A DNA stretch of 64,000 nucleotides. It comes from Pelosinus propionicus DSM 13327. GTDB taxonomy: Bacteria > Bacillota > Negativicutes > DSM-13327. The position numbers were made by a program, and so were the translations under genes. Under the pieces are notes generated by a model. The model searched no databases and was not told where the DNA came from. It was given only the letters and a program-made list of their open reading frames with translations. Below, one piece after another: positions 8,878-17,392 of the stretch (positions are counted from its first letter, which is position 1; the number at the start of each line of letters is the position of its first letter). Location: assembly GCF_900114615.1 (NCBI RefSeq), contig NZ_FOTS01000003.1, forward strand, positions 109,668 to 173,667, written 5' to 3'.

Positions 8878-10254
8878 TTAATCGATTAAGTCTCCCTTTA
8901 GTATCCAGGTTTGTGCAGTTGTAATTTTAATATTTGCAAGCTGACCAACTTCCTCTGTTCCTTGCTTGTCCCATAGAACTATCTTATTAGTGGTGGTACG
9001 CCCCATAAGCCTGTTCTCATCTCTTTGACTAGGACCTTCCACTATAACAGTTACTGCAGTATCTGTAAATTGTTGATTAATTTCTAAACTTATATCATTC
9101 TGTACATCCATTAATTTTTGCAGCCTTTCTTTTTTGACTGCCAAAGGTACTTGATCAGCCATTGCAGCTGCTGGTGTACCAGAACGTTTGGAATACAAAA
9201 ATGTATAGGAAGCATCAAAGCGAATTTCTTTAAGAAATTCAAGAGTTTCTTGAAATAATTCATCAGTTTCACCAGGAAAACCTACAATAATATCAGTAGT
9301 AAGGCTCGCATGAGGAATAGCTTTGCGAATTTTTCTAACTAATTCACGATAATAGTCAGTTGTATAGCCTCTATTCATCATTTTTAAAATGGTATCACTA
9401 CCTGACTGAACAGGTAAATGAAAATGATCACAGATTTTTTTACTGTTTAAAATCGTATCAATTACCTTATCATTTATATCACGTGGATGAGATGTCATAT
9501 AGCGAACACGTTCAATGGTTTCCACTTGATCAACAGCCTTAAGTAAATCAGCAAAATCGCCATATTCATTTGTATCATTGCCATAGGAATTAACATTTTG
9601 CCCTAATAATGTAATCTCTTTAAATCCGTCTAGTCCTAATTGATGAATTTCCTCTATAATATCAGGTAAGGGGCGGCTCCGTTCACGTCCTCTCACATAA
9701 GGTACAATACAATATGTACAAAAATTATTGCAACCATACATAATAGGTACCCACGCTGAAATCTTTCCGCGACGTATTGTTGGTACGTCAGGCGCTAAAC
9801 GTTCGGCTTGATCCCAAACGGCTAAAACATGATCTTTTGATTCTTCAAACTCTTTTATAACCTCTACTAGCTGATGCACATTGTGAGTGCCAATAATTAA
9901 ATCGATATGTGGGGCTTTTTTAAATATCTTTTCTTTATCCTTTTGAGCCATGCAACCCGCAATAGCAATAATGAGATTCGGATTACTTACCTTTAAGTTT
10001 TTTAGTTCTCCAATTTTACCATAGATTTTTTTCTCAGCGCTTTCTCGTACGCAACAAGTATTAATTAAAATAAAACTGGCCTCCTCTAGACTTTCAGTAT
10101 ATTCATAACCAATACTTTTAAGTTGACCAGCTAATCGCTCAGAGTCATGATGGTTCATTTGGCACCCATAAGTATACGTCGTAAAATATTTAACATTTGA
10201 ATCTTTCATGTCATTTGATGTTACTTCTACATTATATTGATCTGGTTTTGACAT
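8878..10254 (-). CDS. miaB: tRNA-2-methylthio-N6-dimethylallyladenosine synthase MiaB
   Basis: MiaB is a radical-SAM methylthiotransferase that converts i6A37 made by MiaA to ms2i6A37. The N-terminal UPF0004 domain has its cluster cysteines in YGCQMN, CCVRES and GCMAQ. The radical-SAM motif CNNFCTYC lies near residue 175 and a TRAM RNA-binding domain forms the last 65 residues. A TTG at 10261 could extend the frame by three codons, but it lies only 2 bases after GGGAG. The ATG at 10252-10254 has that site at a proper 9-base distance, giving 458 residues. It lies 66 bases before mutS. Confidence 0.96.
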   Translation of the reverse strand: MSKPDQYNVEVTSNDMKDSNVKYFTTYTYGCQMNHHDSERLAGQLKSIGYEYTESLEEASFILINTCCVRESAEKKIYGKIGELKNLKVSNPNLIIAIAGCMAQKDKEKIFKKAPHIDLIIGTHNVHQLVEVIKEFEESKDHVLAVWDQAERLAPDVPTIRRGKISAWVPIMYGCNNFCTYCIVPYVRGRERSRPLPDIIEEIHQLGLDGFKEITLLGQNVNSYGNDTNEYGDFADLLKAVDQVETIERVRYMTSHPRDINDKVIDTILNSKKICDHFHLPVQSGSDTILKMMNRGYTTDYYRELVRKIRKAIPHASLTTDIIVGFPGETDELFQETLEFLKEIRFDASYTFLYSKRSGTPAAAMADQVPLAVKKERLQKLMDVQNDISLEINQQFTDTAVTVIVEGPSQRDENRLMGRTTTNKIVLWDKQGTEEVGQLANIKITTAQTWILKGDLID

Positions 10255-10356
10255 ATATATCAACTCCCATAAATTCTACATTATTCTTCAATATTATAGC
10301 TTAAATGATTCAGTTTATCAAACAAGCTTGAGATGGTAATCCTCAGATTTTAATGA

Positions 10357-10542
10357 ATGCCTAGTTTTTATCTTATTCTATTATTATTTTGCGAACTGGT
10401 TTTATCGGTAACATTTTACAAATTATCCTGTTTTTTTAATAACTACCAACTTCACATATCTATCGTCTTAATTCTATTAATTATTGCCTCTTTACTAATA
10501 GGGTTGATAATGAGAAGATTTACTGTAAAAACAATTGAGTAA
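10357..10542 (+). CDS. Possible small two-helix membrane protein
   Basis: A 61-codon plus-strand frame encodes an almost entirely hydrophobic peptide. Two predicted membrane helices lie at residues 4-26 and 34-52, followed by a short basic tail (MRRFTVKT). There is no convincing ribosome binding site before the ATG and no family I recognise. It lies alone between miaB, transcribed away from it, and a stretch of decayed sequence. The membrane-like composition is the only support, and in AT-rich DNA it can arise by chance. Confidence 0.3.
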   Translation: MPSFYLILLLFCELVLSVTFYKLSCFFNNYQLHISIVLILLIIASLLIGLIMRRFTVKTIE

Positions 10543-10612
10543 ATTACATTTTTTACAGTAATAACTTTGTAACATAAAATATAATAAACAACAACTTGCT
10601 ATGCAACATTTA

Positions 10613-11008
10613 CTATAATCTGCAAATAATATACAACAGGTTATTATTGAAAAAAGATTGAAGGGCCAGAGAAGATGAATGATCCAAAAGAAAAGGTTTC
10701 GATCCTACTAGTGGGTTAATTGCAAAGAAAGTACTAGAAGAATACTCTTTAACTGGTATATTTTTAGGAGAAATAGAGAACCAATAATATTCTAAAGATC
10801 CATCTTTTGCTAGTATAGAGAAGAATTCCAAAATTATCCTATTACAATTAACATGTCCAGTAGATGTTATCAATGGACCAGAATTTCCATAGGCACAATT
10901 ATTGTTGTTAATGTAGAACAAATCTTATTTATTGCTGGCAACTGCAATAAATATGCTATCGCCATTACTTCTAGTGATTCAAGTAAATCCTAGGTCCAAA
11001 ATATACAT
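10613..11008 (-). pseudogene. Decayed gene of unknown family with two in-frame stops
   Basis: One minus-strand frame can be read from an ATG at 11006-11008 to a stop at 10613. It is broken by a TGA at 10979-10981 and a TAA at 10925-10927. Between and after the stops the sequence looks protein-like, for example RSNGDSIFIAVASN before the TAA and YGNSGPLITSTGHVNC after it. The longest uninterrupted part is about 100 codons and would have to start at a TTG immediately after the TAA with no ribosome binding site. No domain is recognised. I read it as a dying orphan gene; a small gene starting internally cannot be excluded. Confidence 0.45.
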
Positions 11009-11102
11009 TAGGTTTTTAATTTTTCCTTTCCTATATCTTTTAATAATATTACTTTGCATTTAATAAAAATCCTTGGGAAAACTAAATCAGGAGGTGATAA
11101 TT

Positions 11103-11344
11103 GTGGGTGAAAAACATCCTGACCGCACTGATGAATGGAATAAACAACAACAAGCATTGAAAAATATGAAAACTACTACTATCTCATCCAAAGAATCTAA
11201 GGAAGAAAAAAAAACTCATTAAAAGCTATATTATCTCTATTCTCTTTTGAAAAATTTTTAGAAAATATTACTCTATCGGCTGCTCTATCTGGAGCAGCTA
11301 TCTTTATTATCGTTATATTTTGTTGGCATAAAAAGACCGCCTAA
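11103..11344 (+). CDS. Small protein gene with A9 slippery run; frameshift joins a charged head to a membrane tail
   Basis: A GTG start at 11103 has an ideal AGGAGGTGAT site 6 bases upstream. The zero frame encodes 39 residues (charged, Gln/Lys/Glu-rich) and stops at 11220-11222. Just before the stop lies a run of nine A at 11206-11214. A -1 shift on this run (zero-frame codons AAA AAA) continues for 43 more codons to 11342-11344. It adds a tail with a clear membrane helix (SAALSGAAIFIIVIFCW) and a basic end (HKKTA). The tail frame has no start codon of its own. Either slippage makes an 80-residue membrane form besides the short soluble one, or one A is missing through mutation or sequencing error. 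The family is unknown. Confidence 0.6.
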
Positions 11345-11355
11345 TTAAAAGCGGT
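11331..11355 (-). terminator. Terminator after the patatin-like gene
   Basis: A 5-bp GC-rich stem (ACCGC / GCGGT) with a 10-base loop is followed on the minus strand by CTTTTTAT. It lies just beyond the patatin gene stop and overlaps the end of the convergent small gene. Confidence 0.55.
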
Positions 11356-11372
11356 AACTAGTAACTATAGAT

Positions 11373-12305
11373 TTATGTTTGATTATTCAATAAACCTTTT
11401 ATCAAGGATAACTTATCCTTTGCCGCCTGTTCTCCTTGACCTATACATAGCAAAGCTTGTTTAGCGTCTTTGAGTTTTGTTTCAAAAGTATTAGGTCGAA
11501 TAATAATATCAGCATATTGCTCTGCTTTAAGCAAGGTTACTTCACGTCCCATTATTTCAATACATTGCATTAATATTTCTCCTACAGTCTTAATATCATA
11601 GTTAAACTGACCATCATAGCCTAAATCCACTCCGATGACTAAATCAGCCCCCATATGACGCAAAATGTCAGTAGGTAAATTATTTTTAACTGCCCCATCT
11701 ACTAATGTCATACTTCTATATTTCTTTGGAAAGAATATTCCTGGTATTGAAATACTAGCACGAACAGCCTCTGTTAATGAGGTGTTATGATAATACCTTG
11801 CATTTAAAATACCACGACGATCAAAGACTGGGGTAGTAAAAAATATAGTATCTGCAGAATGTAAATCAACAGCTGTAATAGCAATTGGAATTTGAGTATC
11901 TCTAACAGTCTTATTTTGCCATAAATGATAAAAAAATTGTTCCACCTTATCCCCTTTTATGAAACCAGTAGGTAAAACAGACCAAAAACGAAATGCACCA
12001 TTAAACAACCATTTCATGCCATGCTTGAAGAGATCACCAACAGTAACATTTAAATCAATCAGTTCATCCATTTTAACATTTTGTATCATATTTTGCATTT
12101 GTTGTGGAGTATAACCACAAGCATACATACTCGCTACAATCGCACCTGCACTGGTACCACTAATCATATCAATCGGAATGTTATGTTCAACTAATACTTT
12201 TAGTACTCCTATGTGAGCCATACCTCGAATGCCACCTCCACTCAAGGCTACTCCTACCTTTTGTCGCCTGTTATTTAACTTGAATTCATTACTTTTCCCA
12301 TTCAT
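11373..12305 (-). CDS. Patatin-like phospholipase (RssA/YchK type)
   Basis: This is a cytoplasmic patatin-fold lipid acyl hydrolase of the bacterial RssA type. The oxyanion-hole motif GGGIRG lies near residue 23, the nucleophile elbow GTSAG near 53 and the dyad aspartate in DGAVKNNLP near 205, so the Ser-Asp dyad is complete. The frame is open to 12326. The ATG at 12303-12305 follows GGGGTGTG at a good distance and gives about 310 residues, a common length for the group. No signal peptide is seen. It stands alone between a terminator and a two-component system, and the natural substrate is not known. Confidence 0.88.
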   Translation of the reverse strand: MNGKSNEFKLNNRRQKVGVALSGGGIRGMAHIGVLKVLVEHNIPIDMISGTSAGAIVASMYACGYTPQQMQNMIQNVKMDELIDLNVTVGDLFKHGMKWLFNGAFRFWSVLPTGFIKGDKVEQFFYHLWQNKTVRDTQIPIAITAVDLHSADTIFFTTPVFDRRGILNARYYHNTSLTEAVRASISIPGIFFPKKYRSMTLVDGAVKNNLPTDILRHMGADLVIGVDLGYDGQFNYDIKTVGEILMQCIEIMGREVTLLKAEQYADIIIRPNTFETKLKDAKQALLCIGQGEQAAKDKLSLIKGLLNNQT

Positions 12306-12457
12306 AACATCACACCCCATATACACACTTACTATATTCTATGAATAGCAGATGCAATACGGTGTCACATAATATGTAAAAAAACTAACATCATGGTGTA
12401 TTTAGTCTATTCACTTAATGGCAACAAAACACACACCCAGTAATAAACCTCCGGCTC

Positions 12458-13741
12458 TTACTGCGGTAAAACAATTATAAATGTTGATCCCTTTCCTATC
12501 TGGCTTTCTACGCTTACACTACCTCCATGAGCTAACACAATCCATTTTGCAATAGACAACCCTAATCCAGTTCCGCCAATTTCTCTTGAACGCATTTTAT
12601 CAACACGATAAAATCGTTCAAAAATAAGTTCTTGATCTTCTGCAGAAATTCCCATTCCAGAATCTTTTACTATGATCTTAATATCAGGTTTTTTGGTTAA
12701 AAACTCCAGTTCAACAGATACTGTTCCTCGAGGTGGAGTATATTTTATTGCATTATCTAACAGAATTAAAAGTAACTGATGGATACGGTTCTTGTCAGCA
12801 AAAATTACTCTTTGCATTTGGTATTTAAAACTAAGTTGAATATCTTTTTTATTAGCCAAAGGCTGCAATGAACGTATAACTTGTTCAATAATGTCTATGA
12901 TATCGAATTTTTCTTTTAGTATTGTTGTTGCCTCAGCATCACTTCTTGCTAAAGTTAACATATCACTAAGAATCTTAGACATGTTCCTTATCTCATCTTT
13001 CATATCAACTAATACTAACTCAGCAAAAGGAGATATTTTACTCTCCTTATCTCTTTGTATTGTCTCTACAGAAGCCATGAATATACTCAATGGTGTCCGA
13101 AGTTCATGAGATGCATCTGCAACAAACTCTCGCTGACGATCATAAGATTTCTTGATGGGTATAATAGCACGGCCTGCCATTATGTAACCGCCTCCGGATG
13201 CAAGAAAAAGAAAGAGTAAAGATATAATTGTCAAAATGACAAAAACATCCTTTAATACTTGATAAAATGCCGTAACATCTCGCCCTACATATATCTTCCC
13301 CAATCGATCCTCACCATGCATAATCGGAAGTGAGGCCATTAGAATAATGGCCTTATCATTATTACGTACATCTGGTAGTAATAATACTACACGCCCATCT
13401 TCCGCATCCCACGTAGTGATTTTTTCTACAATACGATCTCGAATTATAGAGGAGGAACCTTCTGTATTAGCAAGCTTTCCATCATTGTCAAATGCATAGA
13501 AAAACATTCTTCCTTCGCGATACTCCTCTCCCTGAGGCATCTGTTGCAGTAGTTCTTTGTGCTGCAAAAACAAAGAATGCTCCTGAGCTTCTTCTTCCGC
13601 AAAAAGAAGTAATTCCTGCTTTTCTTCCGAATAAACTGCCCATGTTAATCCAATATAGGTAAATCCTACAAAAGTCAGAAGAAAGAAGATCATAAATCCC
13701 GAATATAAAAAAGTAAGATGTTTTCTAATTCTACTAAACAC
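12458..13741 (-). CDS. Membrane sensor histidine kinase (OmpR-type partner)
   Basis: The 427-residue kinase has a membrane helix at about 13-35, an external sensor region of about 130 residues and a second helix at about 164-190. The H-box FVADASHELRTPLS follows within some 20 residues, so no room is left for a normal HAMP domain. The N box (LLILLDNAIKYTPP), G1 (DSGMGIS), F and G2 (GGTGLGLSIAKW) boxes are present. The GTG start overlaps the stop of the response regulator gene by one base (TAGTG) and has GGAGGA upstream, so the two are translated together. The signal cannot be deduced; the external domain matches no sensor fold that I recognise. Confidence 0.93.
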   Translation of the reverse strand: MFSRIRKHLTFLYSGFMIFFLLTFVGFTYIGLTWAVYSEEKQELLLFAEEEAQEHSLFLQHKELLQQMPQGEEYREGRMFFYAFDNDGKLANTEGSSSIIRDRIVEKITTWDAEDGRVVLLLPDVRNNDKAIILMASLPIMHGEDRLGKIYVGRDVTAFYQVLKDVFVILTIISLLFLFLASGGGYIMAGRAIIPIKKSYDRQREFVADASHELRTPLSIFMASVETIQRDKESKISPFAELVLVDMKDEIRNMSKILSDMLTLARSDAEATTILKEKFDIIDIIEQVIRSLQPLANKKDIQLSFKYQMQRVIFADKNRIHQLLLILLDNAIKYTPPRGTVSVELEFLTKKPDIKIIVKDSGMGISAEDQELIFERFYRVDKMRSREIGGTGLGLSIAKWIVLAHGGSVSVESQIGKGSTFIIVLPQ

Positions 13742-14412
13742 TATTCCTCCAACCTATAACCAACTCCCCGAACGGTATGAATAAAGGTTTTACCGTCAGG
13801 CGGATCGATCTTCTTTCGTAAAAGTCGGACATAGGCATCCAAATTATTTGATGTTACCTCAGATTCAAGGCCCCACACGCGATCCAATATAACTTCACGT
13901 GGAACTACTTGGCCTCTATTTTGAATAAGTAAATCCAACATTTGAAACTCTCTTCCAGAAAGACAGATTTCCCTAGAATCATATTTAATAATTTTAGTCG
14001 TTCTATTAAAAATAAGCTTTCCAATTATAATAATATCCTCTATCAATTTATTATTACTGCGTCGTAAAAGAGCACGAATTCTAGCCATTAATTCAGAAAA
14101 TTCGAAAGGTTTGACAAGATAATCATCAGCACCTGTATCAAGGCCTGAAACACGATCTTCTACGGCATCCTTAGCCGTTAACATTAAGATGATTCCTTGA
14201 TATCCATGCTTTCTTAATCGATCACATACACTTATCCCACTTTCTCCCGGCATCATCCAATCTAGAATGATAATATCATAAGAAGAGTAAATTGCATACT
14301 CAAATGCAGATTCACCTTCCACTACCCAATCTACGTTTGCTCCTTCCTTCTCAAACATATATTTAATTAATTTACCAAGACGAAGATCATCTTCAGCAAG
14401 TAAAATTTGCAT
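13741..14412 (-). CDS. OmpR/PhoB-family response regulator
   Basis: The 223-residue regulator has a receiver domain (about 1-115) with acidic residues E8/D9, the phosphoacceptor Asp in IILDWMMPG near 53, a switch Thr in MLTAKD near 80 and Lys in YLVKPF near 102. A winged-helix DNA-binding domain follows (about 130-222), ending in FIHTVRGVGYRLEE, the classic OmpR-family C-terminus. It is the first gene of the pair with the histidine kinase. Its target genes are unknown; the adjacent pduL and patatin genes are only positional candidates. Confidence 0.95.
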   Translation of the reverse strand: MQILLAEDDLRLGKLIKYMFEKEGANVDWVVEGESAFEYAIYSSYDIIILDWMMPGESGISVCDRLRKHGYQGIILMLTAKDAVEDRVSGLDTGADDYLVKPFEFSELMARIRALLRRSNNKLIEDIIIIGKLIFNRTTKIIKYDSREICLSGREFQMLDLLIQNRGQVVPREVILDRVWGLESEVTSNNLDAYVRLLRKKIDPPDGKTFIHTVRGVGYRLEE

Positions 14413-14670
14413 TTTCTTTTATCCTTCCTATTTGTTGGCTCCACTTAACCTAATCGCTGAATTATTTTTAAGCAAGTATCTATTAACTACTTTAATCCAT
14501 TTTATCATAATCTGTCCAATATAAAGTAAAAGATATATTATAAAAAGTATCAACAAAAAGCATTAATTATTCTTTTATTATTATGACGATTAAAATCTTT
14601 AATTTTGAAAGAGAATCGAAATTCAGCCACTATTATAATAGTATTGCACTATTGAATCGTTTACAATGCT
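14413..14670. other. Intergenic region between regulator and pduL terminator
   Basis: AT-rich non-coding DNA without an open frame that has a ribosome binding site. It should contain the promoter of the two-component operon, but I see no clear -35/-10 pair. Confidence 0.4.
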
Positions 14671-14712
14671 AAAAGACTCGATCAACTTAAAAAAGTTAAT
14701 CGAGTCTTTTTT
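14671..14712 (-). terminator. Strong terminator after pduL
   Basis: An 18-bp stem with one mismatch (AAAAGACTCGAT.AACTT) around a short A loop, with a T-run at its end, overlaps the region just past the pduL stop codon. Confidence 0.85.
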
Positions 14713-14713
14713 G

Positions 14714-15289
14714 TTACTTAATGATTTCAACAGTACAGCCATTTTTACACATTGCTGCATTTGCTTCATCAGTGTCAATATGCATTTCTAAGCGAAAGTT
14801 TTCATGAACTCTTATTAAAACATTATCAAAAATCAAACCTCTTTCTCCATCACAACGAACTTTGACAATTTCATTATCCTGCACACCAAATTTTTTAGCA
14901 TCATCGATACTCATATGGATATGGCGTCCTGCGGCAATAACCCCCTCTTCAAGCGTCACTGTACCTTTAGGTCCAACAACAGTAATGCCTGCTGATCCTT
15001 TAGTATCTCCTGACTCACGTACTGGAATACCTATTTTAAGCTTTAAGGCATCTGTAAGAGCTATTTCCACCTGAGTTTGTTTACGTACAGGTCCTAAGAT
15101 TCGAACATTTTTAAAAGAAGATTTCTCTGTAACCAAATCCACGGTTTCATTAGCCGCAAACTGCCCTACCTGCAATAGGTCTTTCTTAACAGTAAGCTGA
15201 TACCCCTCTCCATATAAAATATCCAAATCTCCTTGGGATACATGAATATGCCTTGCCGAAATACCTACTGGAACTTTTGTTTCTAACAT
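14714..15289 (-). CDS. pduL: PduL-type phosphate propanoyl/acetyltransferase
   Basis: PduL enzymes convert acyl-CoA and phosphate to acyl-phosphate and are unrelated to Pta. The 191 residues contain two PduL repeats. Zinc-ligand motifs are ARHIHVS near residue 12 and GRHIHMS near 122, and a third histidine lies in LEMHIDTDEAN near 166. A longer TTG-initiated frame exists, but the ATG at 15287-15289 has GAGGAG upstream and gives the usual N-terminus. No microcompartment shell genes are present, so this is likely a stand-alone cytosolic enzyme for acetate/propionate fermentation. Confidence 0.92.
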   Translation of the reverse strand: MLETKVPVGISARHIHVSQGDLDILYGEGYQLTVKKDLLQVGQFAANETVDLVTEKSSFKNVRILGPVRKQTQVEIALTDALKLKIGIPVRESGDTKGSAGITVVGPKGTVTLEEGVIAAGRHIHMSIDDAKKFGVQDNEIVKVRCDGERGLIFDNVLIRVHENFRLEMHIDTDEANAAMCKNGCTVEIIK

Positions 15290-15363
15290 GCTACAAACAC
15301 TCCTCAAAAATAAATATATTTATAATATAGTTTATATTATACACATAAAAATTCAGTAGAATA

Positions 15364-15714
15364 TTATTCAATAACTTCTGAAAAATACACTACAGTTACA
15401 GTATCACTTAATGTAAATGTTTTATCATAGATACTTTGCAAAAAAATCATCAAATCATCAACATTTGTAATTTCAGGATTTTCCCCTTGTAAATCTTCTT
15501 TTGTCAGCTGAGATATGGGCTTAACTAAAACTCGATCAATGACAGCGGTATATATTTTTTTCTTTTGAGCAAAGCGTTTCCCAACTGTTACCCATATAAT
15601 ATCACCCTCATTATATTTATGAGTTTTATCTCCACGACGAATGGTGCAAGTCTTGCGCCTACAGATTAATTGGCTATGATAATTGGATGAATAAAAATTT
15701 AAAGCACGCATCAT
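15364..15714 (-). CDS. ASCH/PUA-like domain protein
   Basis: The 116-residue protein resembles the ASCH branch of PUA-like folds. An N-terminal strand is followed by a short QLICRRKTCTIRRG segment, a GDIIWVTVG strand near residue 38 and a VVYFSEV C-terminal strand. ASCH proteins are thought to bind RNA or modified nucleotides, but the role of this one cannot be given. AAGGAGGT precedes two adjacent ATG codons (15714 and 15711), either of which may be used. It is monocistronic or follows pduL weakly; the assignment rests on pattern only. Confidence 0.6.
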   Translation of the reverse strand: MMRALNFYSSNYHSQLICRRKTCTIRRGDKTHKYNEGDIIWVTVGKRFAQKKKIYTAVIDRVLVKPISQLTKEDLQGENPEITNVDDLMIFLQSIYDKTFTLSDTVTVVYFSEVIE

Positions 15715-15967
15715 TCATACCTCCTTAAAATAACTACTCCAATTCCTGTTATTGTTATGTATTCGTGATATTTTGCTTTAAATCCTTTAGATTTATTTTA
15801 ACTTATAAAAGAAAACTTATATTTTAATCTTTAACACATTAACGTTAATACTAATTTACCAATAAAGGACCTTTTTACAAGGCGAAAGAATGAAGCTATA
15901 CTGGGCTTTGTTAATTGACCTTAATACAGGTTACGAAAATAACCCCTACACGGTTAGAGAATTAGGG

Positions 15968-17251
15968 TTAAGGTTTTACTAGGCGCCTGCCACGTCTATC
16001 AGCCTCATACATGAGCCGCTCTTCATCAAGAGTCGTTAAACATTTGTTTTCTAATAGAATTTTACCATCCACCATTACTGTATGAACATCCCCAGATCCA
16101 GCTGAATACGCTAGTAGTGATACTCTATCATGACGTGGATACCAGTGAGGTGCATGCATATTAAATAATGTAATGTCAGCTTTAAATCCAGGTGCAATTC
16201 TGCCCACTACATTGCCAAGTCCCAAAGCCTGAGCACCATTAGCTGTAGCCATACTTACTGCAGTATTGGCAGGTATTAATAATGGATCCAAAGCATGAAC
16301 CTTATGTAACATGGCTGCTAATCGTAGTTCTTCCAGCATATCTAAATTATTATTACTAGCAGCACCGTCAGTACCTAATCCTACGCATAATCCTGCATTC
16401 AACATAGCAGGTACAGGAGCAACACCACTTGCCAATTTCATATTACTTCCAGGATTATGAGCAACTCTAACATTTGCTTCTTTCATAAGGAGTATATCTG
16501 CCTCCGATACATGCACACAATGTGCAGCTAGTACACCACATTCAAGTATGCCCAGATCCTTCATTAATTCAATTGGAGATTTTCCATAATTTTTTTTACA
16601 TTCATTTACTTCTCCAATTGTTTCAGATAGGTGAATGTGAATTTCTGCTCCTAAGCGTTGTGCCAAGTTTGCTACTCGCTTTAAATATTCCGGTGGACAA
16701 GTATAAGGCGCATGAGGTCCAAGCATTACAGTAATACGACCATCAGCAGCATTATGATATTGTCTGAAAAAATCTTCACTTTCTACCAATGCTTGTTCAC
16801 CATTTGGTGCTACTCCTGCCATCCCTCTAGCTAGCACAGCTCTTATACCACTTTCAGCTACAGCTTCGGCCACCTGTGGCATATGAAAATACATATCTGA
16901 AAAAGTAGTAGTACCTGATTTTATCATTTCTGCAATTGCTAATGATGTACCCCAATACACATCATCAGCAACTAAATTTCCCTCAGCTGGCCAAATCTTA
17001 TTCTGCAACCAATCCATCAATTCCATATCATCAGCATAACTACGAAAAAGCGTCATAGCTGCGTGTGTATGTGTATTAACGAAACCAGGGATCGCCAATT
17101 TATTTGTGCAATCAATCACCTTATCAGCGTACCAATCAGCAGATATTTCACCAACCTGATGAATCAAGGTACTTTCTACTGCAATATCAGCTGACTTAAT
17201 AATACCATCTGCACCTAATACTTCAGCATTTTTCAATAAAATTTTTGCCAT
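15968..17251 (-). CDS. mtaD: 5-methylthioadenosine/S-adenosylhomocysteine deaminase MtaD
   Basis: MtaD is a metal-dependent amidohydrolase that deaminates MTA, SAH and often adenosine. The 427 residues show the metal motif NTHTHAAM near 60, HIHLSE near 215, an AHCVHV histidine near 243 and the catalytic Asp in GTDGAASNN near 298. The start has GGAGGAAG upstream. It is the last gene of the MTA/SAH recycling block but lies behind a hairpin terminator after ahcY, so it may have partly separate expression. Its reaction overlaps with MtnP and AhcY on the same substrates. Confidence 0.93.
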   Translation of the reverse strand: MAKILLKNAEVLGADGIIKSADIAVESTLIHQVGEISADWYADKVIDCTNKLAIPGFVNTHTHAAMTLFRSYADDMELMDWLQNKIWPAEGNLVADDVYWGTSLAIAEMIKSGTTTFSDMYFHMPQVAEAVAESGIRAVLARGMAGVAPNGEQALVESEDFFRQYHNAADGRITVMLGPHAPYTCPPEYLKRVANLAQRLGAEIHIHLSETIGEVNECKKNYGKSPIELMKDLGILECGVLAAHCVHVSEADILLMKEANVRVAHNPGSNMKLASGVAPVPAMLNAGLCVGLGTDGAASNNNLDMLEELRLAAMLHKVHALDPLLIPANTAVSMATANGAQALGLGNVVGRIAPGFKADITLFNMHAPHWYPRHDRVSLLAYSAGSGDVHTVMVDGKILLENKCLTTLDEERLMYEADRRGRRLVKP

Positions 17252-17284
17252 TTTCTCTTCCTCCTTTTTGGCGCTGTCAATAAT

Positions 17285-17321
17285 AATTTTATAAAAACAG
17301 TGCTATACTTTGATGTATAGC
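17285..17321 (-). terminator. Terminator between ahcY and mtaD
   Basis: A perfect 9-bp stem (GTGCTATAC) with a 6-base loop is followed on the minus strand by TGTTTTTATAAAA. It lies in the 141-base gap after ahcY. Confidence 0.75.
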
Positions 17322-17392
17322 ACAAGCCTGCTCCACTTGTAAGACTTCCATTTTTATTTAGCAATATGAGTCAATCGAAAACACTCTTAGTT

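Noticed and set aside
10979..10981. TGA in a decayed frame as a possible selenocysteine codon
   Set aside because: No SECIS-like hairpin was seen after it and a TAA follows 50 bases later in the same frame.
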